From Parus major (lineage: Eukaryota > Chordata > Aves > Passeriformes > Paridae), in the NCBI RefSeq assembly GCF_001522545.3, contig NC_031783.1, positions 6,225,433 through 6,289,432 of the forward strand: a stretch of DNA of 64,000 nt, read 5' to 3'. Under the pieces are notes generated by a model that did not search any database, had not been told where the DNA came from, and saw only the letters and a list, made by a program, of their open reading frames with translations. The position numbers and the translations under genes are program-made. Shown here in pieces: positions 1-34,334 of this stretch (the first letter of the stretch is position 1; each line of letters begins with the position of its first letter).

Positions 1-21203
<21,203 letters not shown>

Positions 21204-21222
21204 CAAAATCACCTCCTCAGAC
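21204..21222 (-). other. LLTP 5' UTR part of exon 1
   Basis: A pyrimidine-containing acceptor ending in AG lies just above 21222 on the minus strand. The ATG exon therefore probably has only 19 bases of 5' UTR and is spliced to an upstream non-coding exon. If it is not spliced, the transcript start would lie within about 200 bases above here, where no TATA box is obvious. Confidence 0.45.
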
Positions 21223-23849
21223 CTGAAGTTAACAAAAACACATCAGTTCTACTCTCAAAGGCACCTCTGAGCAAGGCACTGAAAGAAAATTTCCTTCACA
21301 AAGCAGGAGCTCACTATTTCAACTCCCCTCTTCCAGCCAGAGGAGGGGCTCTGGCAGGGCAGCCTGCAGAGGGGAGGGGGAGGTTGTAGTAAGGGGGAGA
21401 GACAGACACACACATAACCACTGATCCCATCCCCAACAGCATTTCAGCCTTTTTGCATAAGAAGAGGAAGAGAATTTAATCTATTAGAAATCGCACAAAA
21501 TTGGAAGGAAAAGAAATTACGTATATGGCATCATAACAGAGCAAATGCTCAGAACGATCCCATGCAGTGAATGTAAGCTAAATAAACAAAAGTAAAAGTC
21601 ATCCTAGCAATCCCTCCTTGATGATTAATCAACCAAAAAGCACATAGGATGAAAGCCAAAGCTTTGGGACTAAAGTGAAGGTGTTTCCATTGGGAGCAAG
21701 CAAGTTCATGAGAGGCACTCATCTCACTAAACAAAGTTCCAAACCTCAAATGGGTAAAATTGTGTGTGAATAGCACACAAAACCACTGAACCACCGTCCT
21801 ACTGGTACCAATCAGGTTTGTACAACACATGAGATACAGACTTTCTAGGCAGTCCCCTCTTCCAGGCCTGGAGCTCTTCCCTCACTTCCCATGTACTCTG
21901 AGCCCGTGTTCAGTCTCCACACATAACAGAACTGATGGCGACAGCTCAGCTGCACCAGTGTGCCAACACCTCCCAGGGAAGCTGTGTGGGCAGGTAAACA
22001 TTTGTTTCCTCCTGCTGCAAGCCCTCTCGTCTAGGCTGAGCTACTGTTTGCTTCAAATAAGAGTCACAAGTAGAAATTTAGATAACAAACCCTGGTTATC
22101 TAGTGAGTAGTAGCGACCAAGTCACTGGTACTACTCTCCCCCACTAGGTTTGTGCTGCTATGGCCTCTTTCCTGCACTTACTTCCTCCATCACACAACAT
22201 TTGCTCATGAAATGCTTACAAATGTCAACTTCTTGAGTGTGCTTTGCAAACATCAATGACTAAAGAAGGTGAGAGAGCAATTCCAGTCTAAAGAGTTAAA
22301 TACTCCATGATCTAATCTGTGCCCCTCTATCAAAATCCCTGACTAACCAAATGCCAAACTCGGAGTCAGTCTAGGTTTGAAACTGAATTTAAAAAAAACT
22401 TCAAATATTTAATGCAGCAGCTCAAATTTCTTAGAACCAACCCAAAGCAGTAACTAAGAAAGCCTTCTTCTGCCTTCACAGCGATTTTTCAGAGTATTCT
22501 AACTTTGAAACTTCTTCAGAGATTTCATTGTGGAAAATTACTTGCAGAGTTTGCCATTTTAACTCTGCTAAGCTACTGTCTGGTACTCGTTCTAATTTTA
22601 AGTGTACAGCTCATCCGGGCATAGTGTGTACTCCTAGTAAGCAGACATTTAGCTGTTGGTCTACTATCAGCAATATGGACAGAGGCAGGAAAGTTAATAG
22701 CTGGGCAGGAGCATAGAAACATGATGAATTTACCAGAAAATTTCTATATTGTGACAATTTTCTTCTTGAATCACTACTACTGCCCAGTTTCCACACCAAT
22801 ATGACTTTAAACTGTTTATATAATAAGATTTTTCAACGTATTTCACATGGCTATTGAAAAAAAAATCTTTAAAGCAAAAAAATTTGCATTAAAGTCAGTA
22901 GGAACAACAACACTGAAACTAAAGAGAATTTCTGCTTTATCATGACACTGCTTCAAGTGCAGAGTGTAACTTAGGCTTTGTAAAAGCTTTGTAGCTTCCC
23001 ATTTCTTAGGAAAGAAACTATACTAATAGAAAAAGAGGAAAAATATCTTATGGTTGGGCTATGAGCATGCTCAAGAATTTGGAAATCTGAGCTTGCTTGA
23101 ATCTTGACAATTTCATAGGCCCAAGAACAAAGAAATTCACAAACAAAACTCTAGAGCTTTTTTTGATAAAAACATTTCAAACAGTTGTTTTCAGCAGAGC
23201 ACAGATTTGGGGCAGTTTTTATGGAAACATCTAAATATGGAATTAAATGCCTGAATAGCAGCTAGGTCTTAAATGCACACTGAAGTCAAACTTTTAAGAT
23301 AAAATATCACGTAAGTGTCCTGTGCACTTGGCTCATGTGACTTCCCTCATGTAGTTGTTGGCAAGTGCAGGATGGAGCCCGAGACCCAACATCTTGTAAG
23401 CATTTTTTCCTACCTCACACGAGGTGAGGTTTTTCTAAAAATTCAAACCACCACCCCCTAAACAGGCAGAAAAAGAACCTCCTGAAGAGAAATTTCCAGC
23501 ATGTTGCTGTCCTAGACAATCTTAAAAGACGGAAGAAAATCTGGCACACATGCTGCAAACACACTGGTTTAATGACAAGAGACCCACGCTGTCTATAAGT
23601 CTCAGAAAAGTATTAATCCATTTTAATGGATACTGAACTCAAGTTTGGAAAATGAATTTAATAAAAGGTACCATCTGTCAAACAACAGGGTAAGCCTATC
23701 TGTGGACACCTGTCCATTATTGTTGCCAAGAAAACCTGAACTTTTACAAACTGGCAAAGTCTGCTCTGTATAGGCCCCACAAATAATATCAAATTAATAT
23801 TATTGTAACACTGGCGTTTAGCCCTAAGAGCCTAAGGCAGGAGGGAAGC

Positions 23850-24580
23850 ATCTTTGGCCAGGGTCCCACACCCACCTGTGTGCTCGAAGTCCTCTCGTGT
23901 CCGGGAGCTCCGCCTGGATACGGACCGAATCGAGCCTGCGGAGCCCTCACAGCGCCGGGCGGGTCCCGGAGCCCCCCCCTCACAGCGCCGGGCGGGTCCC
24001 GGAGCCCCCCCCTCACAGCGCCGGGCGGGTCCCGGAGCCCCCCCCTCACAGCGCCGGGCGGGCCCCGGAGCCCCCCCCTCACAGCGCCGGGCGGGCCCCG
24101 GAGCCCCCCCCTCACAGCGCCGGGCGGGTCCCGGAGCCCCCTCCTCACAGCGCCGGGCGGGTCCCGGAGCCCCCTCCTCACAGCGCCGGGCGGGTCCCGG
24201 AGCACCCCCCTCACAGCGCCGGGCGGGTCCCGGAGTGCCCCTCACAGCGCCGGGTACCGTCCGGGGCAGCGCTCCGGAGACATCAGCCCGAACGCCCCCC
24301 ACCTCTGGGGAAAACGCCGCGAAAGCGCTGCGAGGCACCAACGCTTTCCAGGGCGTTTTCCCAGCCGAAGTTAAGCGATGGAGGGGCCACCTGTCCGCCC
24401 CAGGGCTGTGGCAGCGGCCGCTCCTCGGCGGACAGTCCCCAAACTCGGCCTCCGAGCGCCGAGGAGCAGCCGAGGAACCCGCGGCACAGCCGGGGCGAGG
24501 GCGGGCAGAGCGAAAGGGTCAGCGATGGCTGCGGGGAAACGGGGTGATGGGGCCGCAGCTCCAGCCCGGTGTCCATTTCG
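23850..24580. promoter_or_regulatory. CpG-rich island, candidate LLTP promoter and 5' UTR exon
   Basis: A sharply bounded GC- and CpG-rich block in otherwise AT-rich DNA, 2.6 kb upstream of the signal-peptide exon. On the minus strand CAG|GTGGGT at 23876/23875 is a good donor that could splice to the acceptor above 21222, giving a non-coding first exon. Much of the block is a minisatellite, so promoter function is an inference. Confidence 0.4.
23943..24258. repeat. 33-bp GC-rich minisatellite, nine full units plus a truncated tenth
   Basis: The unit contains ctcacagcgccgggcgggtc and then a C-rich run. Units are nearly identical, differing at a few positions (gggtccc/gggcccc, ccccccc/cccctcc). 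The last unit is offset and diverges after cgccggg. Because 33 is divisible by three, several frames on both strands stay open; these are not genes. Confidence 0.95.
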
Positions 24581-24594
24581 AGACGTGCAGAGGA

Positions 24595-24865
24595 GCTCCT
24601 CATCAGACTGATGAACAACAGCTGAGGGAGCTGGGGGGCCTCAGCCTGGAGAAAATAAGTCCCAGGAGGGACCTTCCCTCTCAGCTGCCTGAAAGAGTGG
24701 TCTGGCATTGGGAGTGCTGCAATCACCATCCCTGAAAGCATTCAGAAAAAACGTCCGTGTGGTGCTTAGGGACATGGCTGAAAGGTGGAGCTGGAGGTTA
24801 ATGGTTGGACTCAGTGATCACAGAGGTCTTTTCCAGCCTTAGCGATTCTATGATTCTGTTATCCT
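24595..24865 (+). mobile_element. CR1 LINE fragment, 3' end
   Basis: The sequence runs from GAGGGAGCTGGGG...GCCTCAGCCTGGAGAA through GGTTAATGGTTGGACT, GATCACAGAGGTCTTTTCC and GATTCTATGATTCTGTTATC. This is the standard 3' part and microsatellite tail of avian CR1. Compared with typical copies it lacks a middle segment. It abuts the GC-rich island. Confidence 0.92.
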
Positions 24866-27687
24866 AGAGTAAAAATAAAAATCTTAAGCGCTATTTCGTG
24901 AACAATAAGAGCATTTTACGAGGCATGTGCCTGAGTACTACTAGTTTTGTGTTAGTTACAAAGACACAGAGCACTCAGAGTAGCACCAGGAGATGGTACT
25001 TCAGAGGCTGTGGGGAGCAAGAGATGGTAATTGCTTTGGGTTTGTCTTTTTTTCCCCCCTAATGCTTTTGTTAACCCCTTGCTTCATTCAAATACACTGT
25101 GACTTTAAGTCCTAGAGCAGTGTCTGTCATAACCCTGTTAATGTAATGGTCCTCTGGAGCTCACTGAAGCTGCTTTTTGGGGGTAATTTTTTGTTACAAA
25201 GACAAAGCTATAGTGTGAAGCAAAAAAGCCAACCACAAAAGGACTTTCAAAAGACCGCCTACTGACTCTTGGTTTACTTTCAACTTGGGCACAGCTACTT
25301 TCAGCACCTCCAGACCACACAACTACCTGGTCAGACATTCAATTTTCAATTTCTTTAAAAAATAAATTTAAAAAACAACAACAACAAAAAAGAAAAATAA
25401 ATGTTAATGGTTATAAGAAGCACTTCCTTTGAAATCAGTTGGTTTCACATGCACCTTTTAGTGTCCTGGTTTGAAAAAGTCCTAAGATGCTCATTGGCAA
25501 ATTTATTTTTATACTGGATTCACACCCAGCATATAATACATGAGAGTATTCATCTCACACAAAACACATTAAAAGTCATCCTAAAGAAAATAAATTGTAA
25601 TCAATCATTTTAATAAATCATATTGCCGGATCTTATGAAGCAAATAGGAACACAAAAGTTAATTTGCTACAAAATGCATTCACCTGAACTACAAAAACTT
25701 TACACCTTTGTCACAGGACTTGCACATCTTAGTTTTTACGCCAAGGACGACATTGTGTACTCCATTACTGACCTCCTGCTGCTCAGTTATGGATTATATT
25801 ATAACTGTATTATTAACTAGGTTTGAGTAGACCAATCATTTCTTAAAAAAATATCCTCCTGGTTAGACTGCCGGAAGTGCTTTCACAAACACTGCAATAA
25901 ATAGCAGCTTCTTCAAACCACTGAAGTTGCTTAACAACTCCCTCTTGCAGGGGTATCAGCTGCCTTTTACTTGTTTTAACAACTTTTATTTTGGATCCTC
26001 TTTGCATGACAAAACAAGTTTTATTTCCTTCTGGCTCAAGCCTCATCAGAATTTGAACATTGTGCAAGTTCTGTCTATTAAAATTAGAAGCCTAATGAAA
26101 ATAACACCATCAAAGTGTAACAAAAAGCAAAGTCATCCTGGAAAGCTCATGAAAGTGGGTGTAGGGAAGGTTTTACCTGAATCTGTAATGTAAGGCTGGA
26201 GGATTTCAGAAGGCTTGTGCTTCTTCTTTATGTGAAAATGGCTCGAGTCCATATAGTCTACATTGCTCCTTCTGTAGTTTACCTTTCCAAGGAAAAACTA
26301 TTCATACAACACTCACTACCAAAATAACCCTGAAGTTGCTTAATAAAAATAATAAATATCAATGCATTGAAACAAACTTGTTTCAGTATTAACCTTGCCT
26401 TCCTGTACTTTTTGCACCTCAAAAAAAACCCAACCAAACAAAAATTTAGATATTGAAAGTAGTGTATTCTCACATGATCAGCAGCGATTCTTTCCTACTG
26501 AGTGCAGTGATATTTGATATATTTTCCTGGTATGTGAACATGGAGCCATATATCTCTATGTTTAGTTGCATTGCAAGTGAAAGTTTTACCCAACAGTTTG
26601 AATTGAAAAAATATTTCTAGTACCCGAGTTGCAGGAAAACAACACATTTTCAGTGTGGCTCTGTGTGGGACAGTTGGTCTGCAAGGCAGACAATGCCATT
26701 TATCAGAGACTTGGCCCATCTCTGAAAAATTTCTCCCTGTAACTACTTTCTTCACTTAACATTTTAGCCATCCATGTGTTTGGAAACATTCCAAATATTA
26801 TCATTTTCCAATTACAAGCACTAGATAGGAAAGACACAGTTTTTATTTTAAACAGAGTCAGTTTTAAAAACAAACAGTAATTTCAACATAATCAAACACA
26901 AAGTGCTTTCACACAAAGCAAGTTATATCCTGCATTTGTTTGTCCAAGGTAGGTTTAACAAAGCAGGTTACTTTGGCACAGTCTGTAGATCATTCCATAC
27001 ACAAGAGAACAAACACAGGCTTTACATTTAAGGAAACACAGCTATAGAAAGGGCAGCAGAAAACTGTGCAGAATGCTGAATTAGAAGGAAGAGCTGCCAA
27101 CATTGTGTGTCCTATTCTCAATCCATGCAAGGAACTTAAAGAGAATCAATGGACTGTGCACATAAATCAAAACATTTCTTTTGGTGTTTTGCATTCTGGT
27201 GCTACCACCTCAGATTTTCCAGCCATCACTTTGGAGAGAAAAGGGGAACTAAGGGAATAACAATTGGAAGACTTATCAAATGAATATATGGCAGGATTAT
27301 CCGGACCAGACTGATGGGGTACTAAAATAATTAAAAATCCTCCCCACCATGCAAGCAAATCCCAAGTTTGGAAATACTGCGAGCTTCATTGCTTCTTTCT
27401 GTCTTGCTCTAACAATAAATTGGCAAGAATCACATTTTCTGTGACACCCTGTGGGGAATTCTGCTTCCCAGTAAGGCACAGGACTTGTTCATGTCACCAA
27501 AACAGAAAATTCAATGCAGCATCACCCATGCCCTTCAAGAACATGGAGAGCACTATGGTGGTGCACCAGCAGACAAAAGCACTTGTTGGTACCACATCAT
27601 CAAGATGGAAAACTACAAAACTACCAGCTTTTTATCTCCATCATTCTCTTGCCAGTTAGTAGCTGCTGATGTACATTCTTGTTGCAC
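24866..27687. other. Intergenic sequence between LLTP and LITAF
   Basis: AT-rich sequence without a recognisable exon or RNA gene. It holds short A-rich runs (about 25360-25400). An AATAAA hexamer on the minus strand near 26840 would be a distant polyadenylation site if the LITAF 3' UTR is long. Confidence 0.6.
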
Positions 27688-27998
27688 TGTATTAGGAACA
27701 GTGAAAGTATGACACAGACTCTCTGGCTTGGTTGCAAAAGAGAGCAAGTTTTATTCTTCCCTATCTTCTTTTATAGACAGGTCCAAGAAGGTCCAAAAAG
27801 GTGAAACTTTCACTGGTCATTAAACCAACACATCACCATCACTGGACAGTTAGAAAAAACACCCCTTGACCATTTCTTGCAAGTAAACAAGGCGAAAAAC
27901 AACACCTGCAAAGATTGTTTTCCTTCTCTAAGGACTGTTTGGATTCCTCCTTATATTTCTCAGCCCACACTTTCTCAGGCCAGTCTGAGAAAGTTACA
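27688..27998 (-). mobile_element. Probable solo LTR of an avian endogenous retrovirus
   Basis: Read on the minus strand, the segment has LTR-like order. It starts TGTAACTTTCTCAGACTGGC, carries a TATA-like TCTATAAAAG, then AATAAA about 15 bases further on, a T/C/G-rich downstream stretch, and a possible TACA end. No internal viral sequence is attached. I could not find matching target-site duplications, so both ends are approximate. The family is not identified. Confidence 0.5.
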
Positions 27999-28399
27999 TG
28001 ACTTGATTTCACACAAACACTGTGCTACCTGCCTGCTTTCTCGCATTCAGCATCCATACATTCTTACGGCACGAGTAGACCAGAAACCTTTTCCAAATAC
28101 ACAAGGAAACTCTTAAATCACTTGCAGACTGACTCAAAAGCAGCAGCAGTTTAGAAAACATAGTTAAGACAAGGCCTAGAGATTGTACATGATCTACAGA
28201 ATTACTGGATTTCAAATATAAAGTGTTGGAAGATTCCTGAAAAACTAACTTACACCAAATATTTACAGAAGGCACATTTGGCAAGAACAGTAAATGGAGT
28301 ATTTTTTTTTTTTTGTATTTATTTTAGATTTTTACATTTACAGATACTAATACAGTGTTACCAACACAGCCTTGTTTAAACGCCTGTCTGCCTTTTTTG

Positions 28400-28648
28400 G
28401 ACAGGTATCATTTAGGCTGGACATTAGGAAGAAGATTTTTACAGAAAGGGTGATCAGACATTGGAAAAGACTGCCTAGGGAGATGGTGAGGTCACTGTCC
28501 TTGGAAGTACTAAGAAAACATTGGGTGTGGTATTCAGCACCACAGTCTGGTTGATAAGGTGGCATTAGGACACAGATTGGACATAAGGATCTCAAAGGCT
28601 TTTTTCCAACCCAGCTGATTTTGTGATTTGGATTCTGTGATATGCATC
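28400..28648 (+). mobile_element. CR1 LINE fragment, 3' end
   Basis: Contains AGGCTGGACATTAGGAAGAA, then ACAGAAAGGGTGATCAGACA, CTGCCTAGGGAGATGGTGAG and a degenerate tail with TTTTTTCCAACCC and GATTCTGTGAT. The order matches the CR1 3' region. It is diverged and 5'-truncated, and lies downstream of LITAF, possibly inside its 3' UTR. Confidence 0.9.
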
Positions 28649-29663
28649 AAAATGTTGTTTGATCAAGTTGCTTATGACACAGAAATCACCTCAACCTTCA
28701 GAGCCTCATTCCCTAATTTTTTGTGATTATCATCTTAAATTAGCATATCCAGCTTAAAGCTTCTAAAAACAGAACTTATTTGTCATTTAGTTTAGAAAAA
28801 TCAGAGAAACTCCTTGACAAACATTTTACCTTCTTAATAAAAAAACAATAATTAACATGCAGACCAACAACTAAAAGCCTAGGTGTTTTATTTATGTGTT
28901 TCAGGTGGAATTCAAGCCTTAAGATAAGGCTGAGGTTTGTTTATGATCAATCAGCTGATTTACATAAAGGAAGTTTTCCAATGTTCCAACCACAGCTCTC
29001 TGGACATTTCCACTGGGGTGAAGAAAACACTACACAGACTTTCAACCACCAATAGAAAAGTCTCCAGCCTAACAAAAGCCACTGAACAAATATCTCCTAT
29101 ATGAACATCTTTACTTCAGATTAGAGACATGACTAGACTTGAAACTGGCAAGAAAATTCAGATACTAGATTCAATCACTATTTTTGCACAACCTGAGTGG
29201 TCCATTTGGAAAAGCAACCTTCGAGAAGTAAAAAGCCTCTAGGTTTGGTTCTCTTCCAACTATAAAAGTTTTAAAATGAATTCTAGTGCTCATGAAAAGA
29301 TGACAACAAACGATTTCTTTTTTCAAAGAGGAGCACCTGTCTCTGAGGCAGCTCCCTACAAGTTTGTAAAGAGCGCTGCTGCCGAAGCACAAGCTTAGAT
29401 AGTCCTCCATACACGTCCTCCTCTTGTTGTGTGCTGAGACTTTACAGACTCAATGCAAGTACAATGTGCAACACGTCTGAGACAAGATTAACTGAAGAAC
29501 ATCACCAGCCTGTTCTGTATAAAGCAAAAAGAGAAACACTCAATTGCTCTCCACTGGTGCTGGACTGAATGATCCATACAGATTAGGTATGCTTTTTACA
29601 GACCTAAGTGAGATTCCTCTCAAGCAAATGCGTATTCAAACCATCTAGCAATAAACATTACTT

Positions 29664-29669
29664 TTTATT
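29664..29669 (-). terminator. Candidate LITAF polyadenylation signal
   Basis: An AATAAA hexamer on the minus strand about 108 bases after the LITAF stop, followed by a T/G-rich stretch. It would give an unusually short 3' UTR; human LITAF uses a much longer one, so further downstream sites are likely too. Confidence 0.4.
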
Positions 29670-29776
29670 GGTTTCCAGTGACAGGATTCACAGAAAAAAC
29701 AGGAAGTCTCCATGAAGCTTCAGAGAGAGCTTGTAGAGGTGCTAAACAACTTCATCAATCAATGTTTAAACACTGC

Positions 29777-30925
<1,149 letters not shown>

Positions 30926-32519
30926 TTATTTATTACGGGCAATTGACAAATAATTACACTCAACTCAACAGCAAGAAGATAACTAGATTAAAAGGGACTT
31001 TTACCACCATATTTTTTTTTTTACACTTTGTCCCAGCACTAATTCTTCCTTTATAAATTAAAAATACTAAAGCAGGGAGGTAGGGCATCTTTATTAGTAT
31101 GCTAAATTATCTGACAGTCTCTAATTCTTTAAGAACATTATTCCTAATCCCTCTTGTTCACCTGAAAAACTGAACAGTATGATAGGACATATGGTAGTTG
31201 CTAACCAACATGAGCCTGGTTTGTGGTGAAGTTTAAATATTTAAAAAATACTATTTACCTCTGCTGTAATTTGAAAGAAGTATTTGTACTGAAGGAAAAG
31301 AAACCCAAACAAGCATGTACAACTGAACTCAAAGCTTTTACAACTATCAAATATGTCTAAGGTTGCCATTTTTGCTTCTTAGCTACATTTTAATGAATTC
31401 ATAGTACAACTTTTCCTCCACCAGTTGTTATTTTGGTGAAGAGGATAGGAATGCTGACCATTGCCAACAAAGGACTGTGGTTTCCATGCAGACTTCCTCT
31501 CCTCCTCCCCACCTACTCACTTCCCATAGTCTGCCCACCGTTCTCTTCATGGAACAAGGTCTCATGCCACCAGTGCTGACCAAGCATCTCCTTTTTCCCC
31601 TTCCTCCTAAGGACCATCAGACAGCTCTCCTAGAGCCACACTCCATTCTGTTGTCATACGCATGATCCTTCTGTACATATGCAAGTCTTTTCACTCAGTA
31701 CTACCTGGGAAAGGCAGCCTGTATTTGGAATATTAATTCTATGCTATGGTGCTATGAAAATTACATAGGAGCTCCAATTACCCATAGCACTACTATGAAT
31801 AAAGGAAGGGAAATTGTACTGATGCAATTTGCAGATACAAAGGACAACATGCAAAGAGAAAGAATTTCAGGTGTAAGTATCTGTTTAGGGCTGGTGTCAC
31901 TCCATCCACACAAAGCTTGGGTGAGACCAGCACACAAATTTCCAACAATGACAGAAGCCTTTCCACTCTCCCAGAGCCATGGAAAAGTCCCTGGAATACT
32001 GCTGATTATCTTCCTCACACAACACAGCTTTCATCAGGATTTCAGTGAGGTCTATAAACACTTCTATAAAGAACTTGTCACAACTTTGTTCACTCTTCCA
32101 GGTTACACAGGACTAATTGGCAGCACTGGCGGCATGGGGATACACCAGCAAACAACAATGTTTATATATTTCAGGAGTCCCACAGTCTTCCCAGAAGATT
32201 TAGCAGAAATGTGGAAAGGTGTATTACAAAGGGAATTGTGTAGTCAGTCAAGTGTGGGTTTTATGGCAGCCCCGTGGCCAGGACAAACACAGGAGCTGGT
32301 GCAGAGGAACACATGTAGCTGCAGGTGCTGGAGCAGTAATTGTGGTAAGCCTGGGACAAACACTGCTCCTTCGCATCTTTCTCATACTGACACTGCAGTT
32401 TTGGCAGAATGAAGAGGGAACAAGACAGCAGTCTAAGATGTTGAAACTCAGTAAGTTTTTATAGCAACAAGTATTTCACAGTTATACTTTTAATAAACAC
32501 TGATCTGTTTTCTTTAGAA

Positions 32520-32985
32520 AAGAGAAGTTTTCTCCTTGTGACTAAACAACAGAGCTGAGTCACGATACTGCCCCCACTCGGTGCGCTGGTTTTGGCTGGG
32601 GGTGCAAAGAAGCCAGGAGGGGACACTGCCAGAGCAGCTGACCCCAACTGACCAAAGAGATATTCCAGACCATAAAAGCAGCATGCTCAGCAATAAAACC
32701 AGGAAGAAGGTTGTTGGAAGAGAAATACTGCTCAGGGACTGGCTGGGCATCGGTTGGTTGGTGATGTGCACTTGTTCCCATTTGCTTCACTTCCTGGATT
32801 GCATTTCCCTCTGTTACTTTCCTTTTCATTACAACTATTAAATTATTAATATTTTGTTATTTTATTTCAGTTATGAAACAGTTCTTGTCTCAACCCATGA
32901 GTTATCTCACACCCTTCCAGCTTCTTCAGGGGTGCAGTGAGTGAGCAGCTGTGTGGTGCTCATTTGCCAGGTAGGGTTAAACACA
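32520..32985 (-). mobile_element. Degenerate avian endogenous-retrovirus LTR fragment
   Basis: On the minus strand the order GTTTAACCCTACCTGGCAAA, GAGCACCACACAGCTGCTCA, CTCATGGGTTGAGACAAGAA, TCTTTGGTCAGTTGGGGTCA and CCAGCCAAAACCAGCGCACC follows a common LTR type of neoavian genomes. It is diverged, has AT-rich insertions, and no viral gene is attached. Boundaries are approximate. It sits in LITAF intron 1 in the sense orientation of LITAF. Confidence 0.75.
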
Positions 32986-33679
32986 CAGCTACTTCTGCTG
33001 CTCAGCTCTGCTTCACTGACAAGCTGAACACTCTTCATAGATTTCAAAATTATCATAACTTCCAGCATGAACACTTCTAGTTTTGATATTTACTTATTTT
33101 TAAATTATGTTGCATGTTCATTTCTTACCACCAAGTGGTTTTGAACAACCATTTCAATTTAAACATGATCACTTGTGCTTTTTCTGCACTTTCACTTTTT
33201 TTTTCTTTTCCTGTAGACAAATTTGAACAGGTCTCGGGTCCTCATAGCACTTTGTAGAATCCCTTTCCTTTTTTTAAAGTTTCAAATCTGTAGCACAAAT
33301 AACATGTACAAAGTACTACAGTGAATGGTAAAACACTAAAAACCATGTATGTATTCCTTCAAGTTATCTATTAAAACAAAATTTCCTAATAAACATCAAG
33401 ATGACATTTGGACTACAAAAAAGCCTCTTCAAAATAGTAGGTATTGTAGATGTAACCACAACTTCAGCTTTTCAATTTCATTTCTCTCATGTCCCTTCTG
33501 CTTTGTATGTCAACTTCGAAGAGATATTTGAACCATCACTTCATAAAGCCAGTGCAAATGTGCAAGTGTGTTTCACACTCCAAATCTTGAAGATTAGGCT
33601 GGGTACTAGAGAAAAAGAAGGTAACAACCCACCTCTCTGCTTGGTATGTAAAAAACCAACCAACCAAAAACCTTTTGGT

Positions 33680-33712
33680 AATTTGTAAGCAGTAAAAAAC
33701 TGCTTACAAATT
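33680..33712. repeat. Perfect 14-bp inverted repeat with a 5-A loop
   Basis: Arms aatttgtaagcagt and actgcttacaaatt are exact reverse complements around AAAAA. The structure could fold as RNA or as a DNA cruciform. No function is assigned; it is intronic in LITAF. Confidence 0.9.
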
Positions 33713-34334
33713 GCAAACAAATCTGTTGTTGCCCTTCCCTTAGTCTCTTGATGAAATCTGACAAAACTTAATCCTTAAATTAAACAATTCCCACGCAGTC
33801 CTCTTCACTAGAAATCCCCAATTACCCTCCAACACCACGGGTGGTTTAGAGGGCTCCCTGCACATCAGAGTCTAAGACAGCTACAGGTCAGCAGCACCGA
33901 GAATGAAATACAGGTTGAAGGCTTATTTCTTTTAACAACCCAGCAGGATATACAGGTTTATCTGAGCACTCGGATTTTTGCAGTGCAAAGCCCTAACAGA
34001 ACACCTTCTTGGACCATCAACTTCGTCTGCATAACAACTTCCTCGGTTACCAACCTGCTGAGAAGTATTATCTCAAAGTTGTTCAAATTTCTCAGGCATT
34101 TGTGAGAGAGTAAAACCAGTAATTACAACAAAAAAGACTTCGACAAACTATTATTTCAGGAGGAACCAATGGCATTGAGATCACACTGAATTCTATACTG
34201 GCAAAGTAGAAATAGTACCGCACGGTGTGTTCTGCTGGCAGGAGAGATTTCAGAGGTTAGCGTCTTACTTTTATCAAGTAATCAATGGTTTCAGAATAAT
34301 CCTGTGATTATGCCTATCGTGGCTTCCAGTGAGT

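Noticed and set aside
23789..24735. Long overlapping open frames in the GC-rich block (up to 293 codons, repeats such as SQRRAGPGAPP)
   Set aside because: They are open on both strands and in several frames because the 33-bp repeat is divisible by three and very GC-rich. No protein family or splice context supports them.
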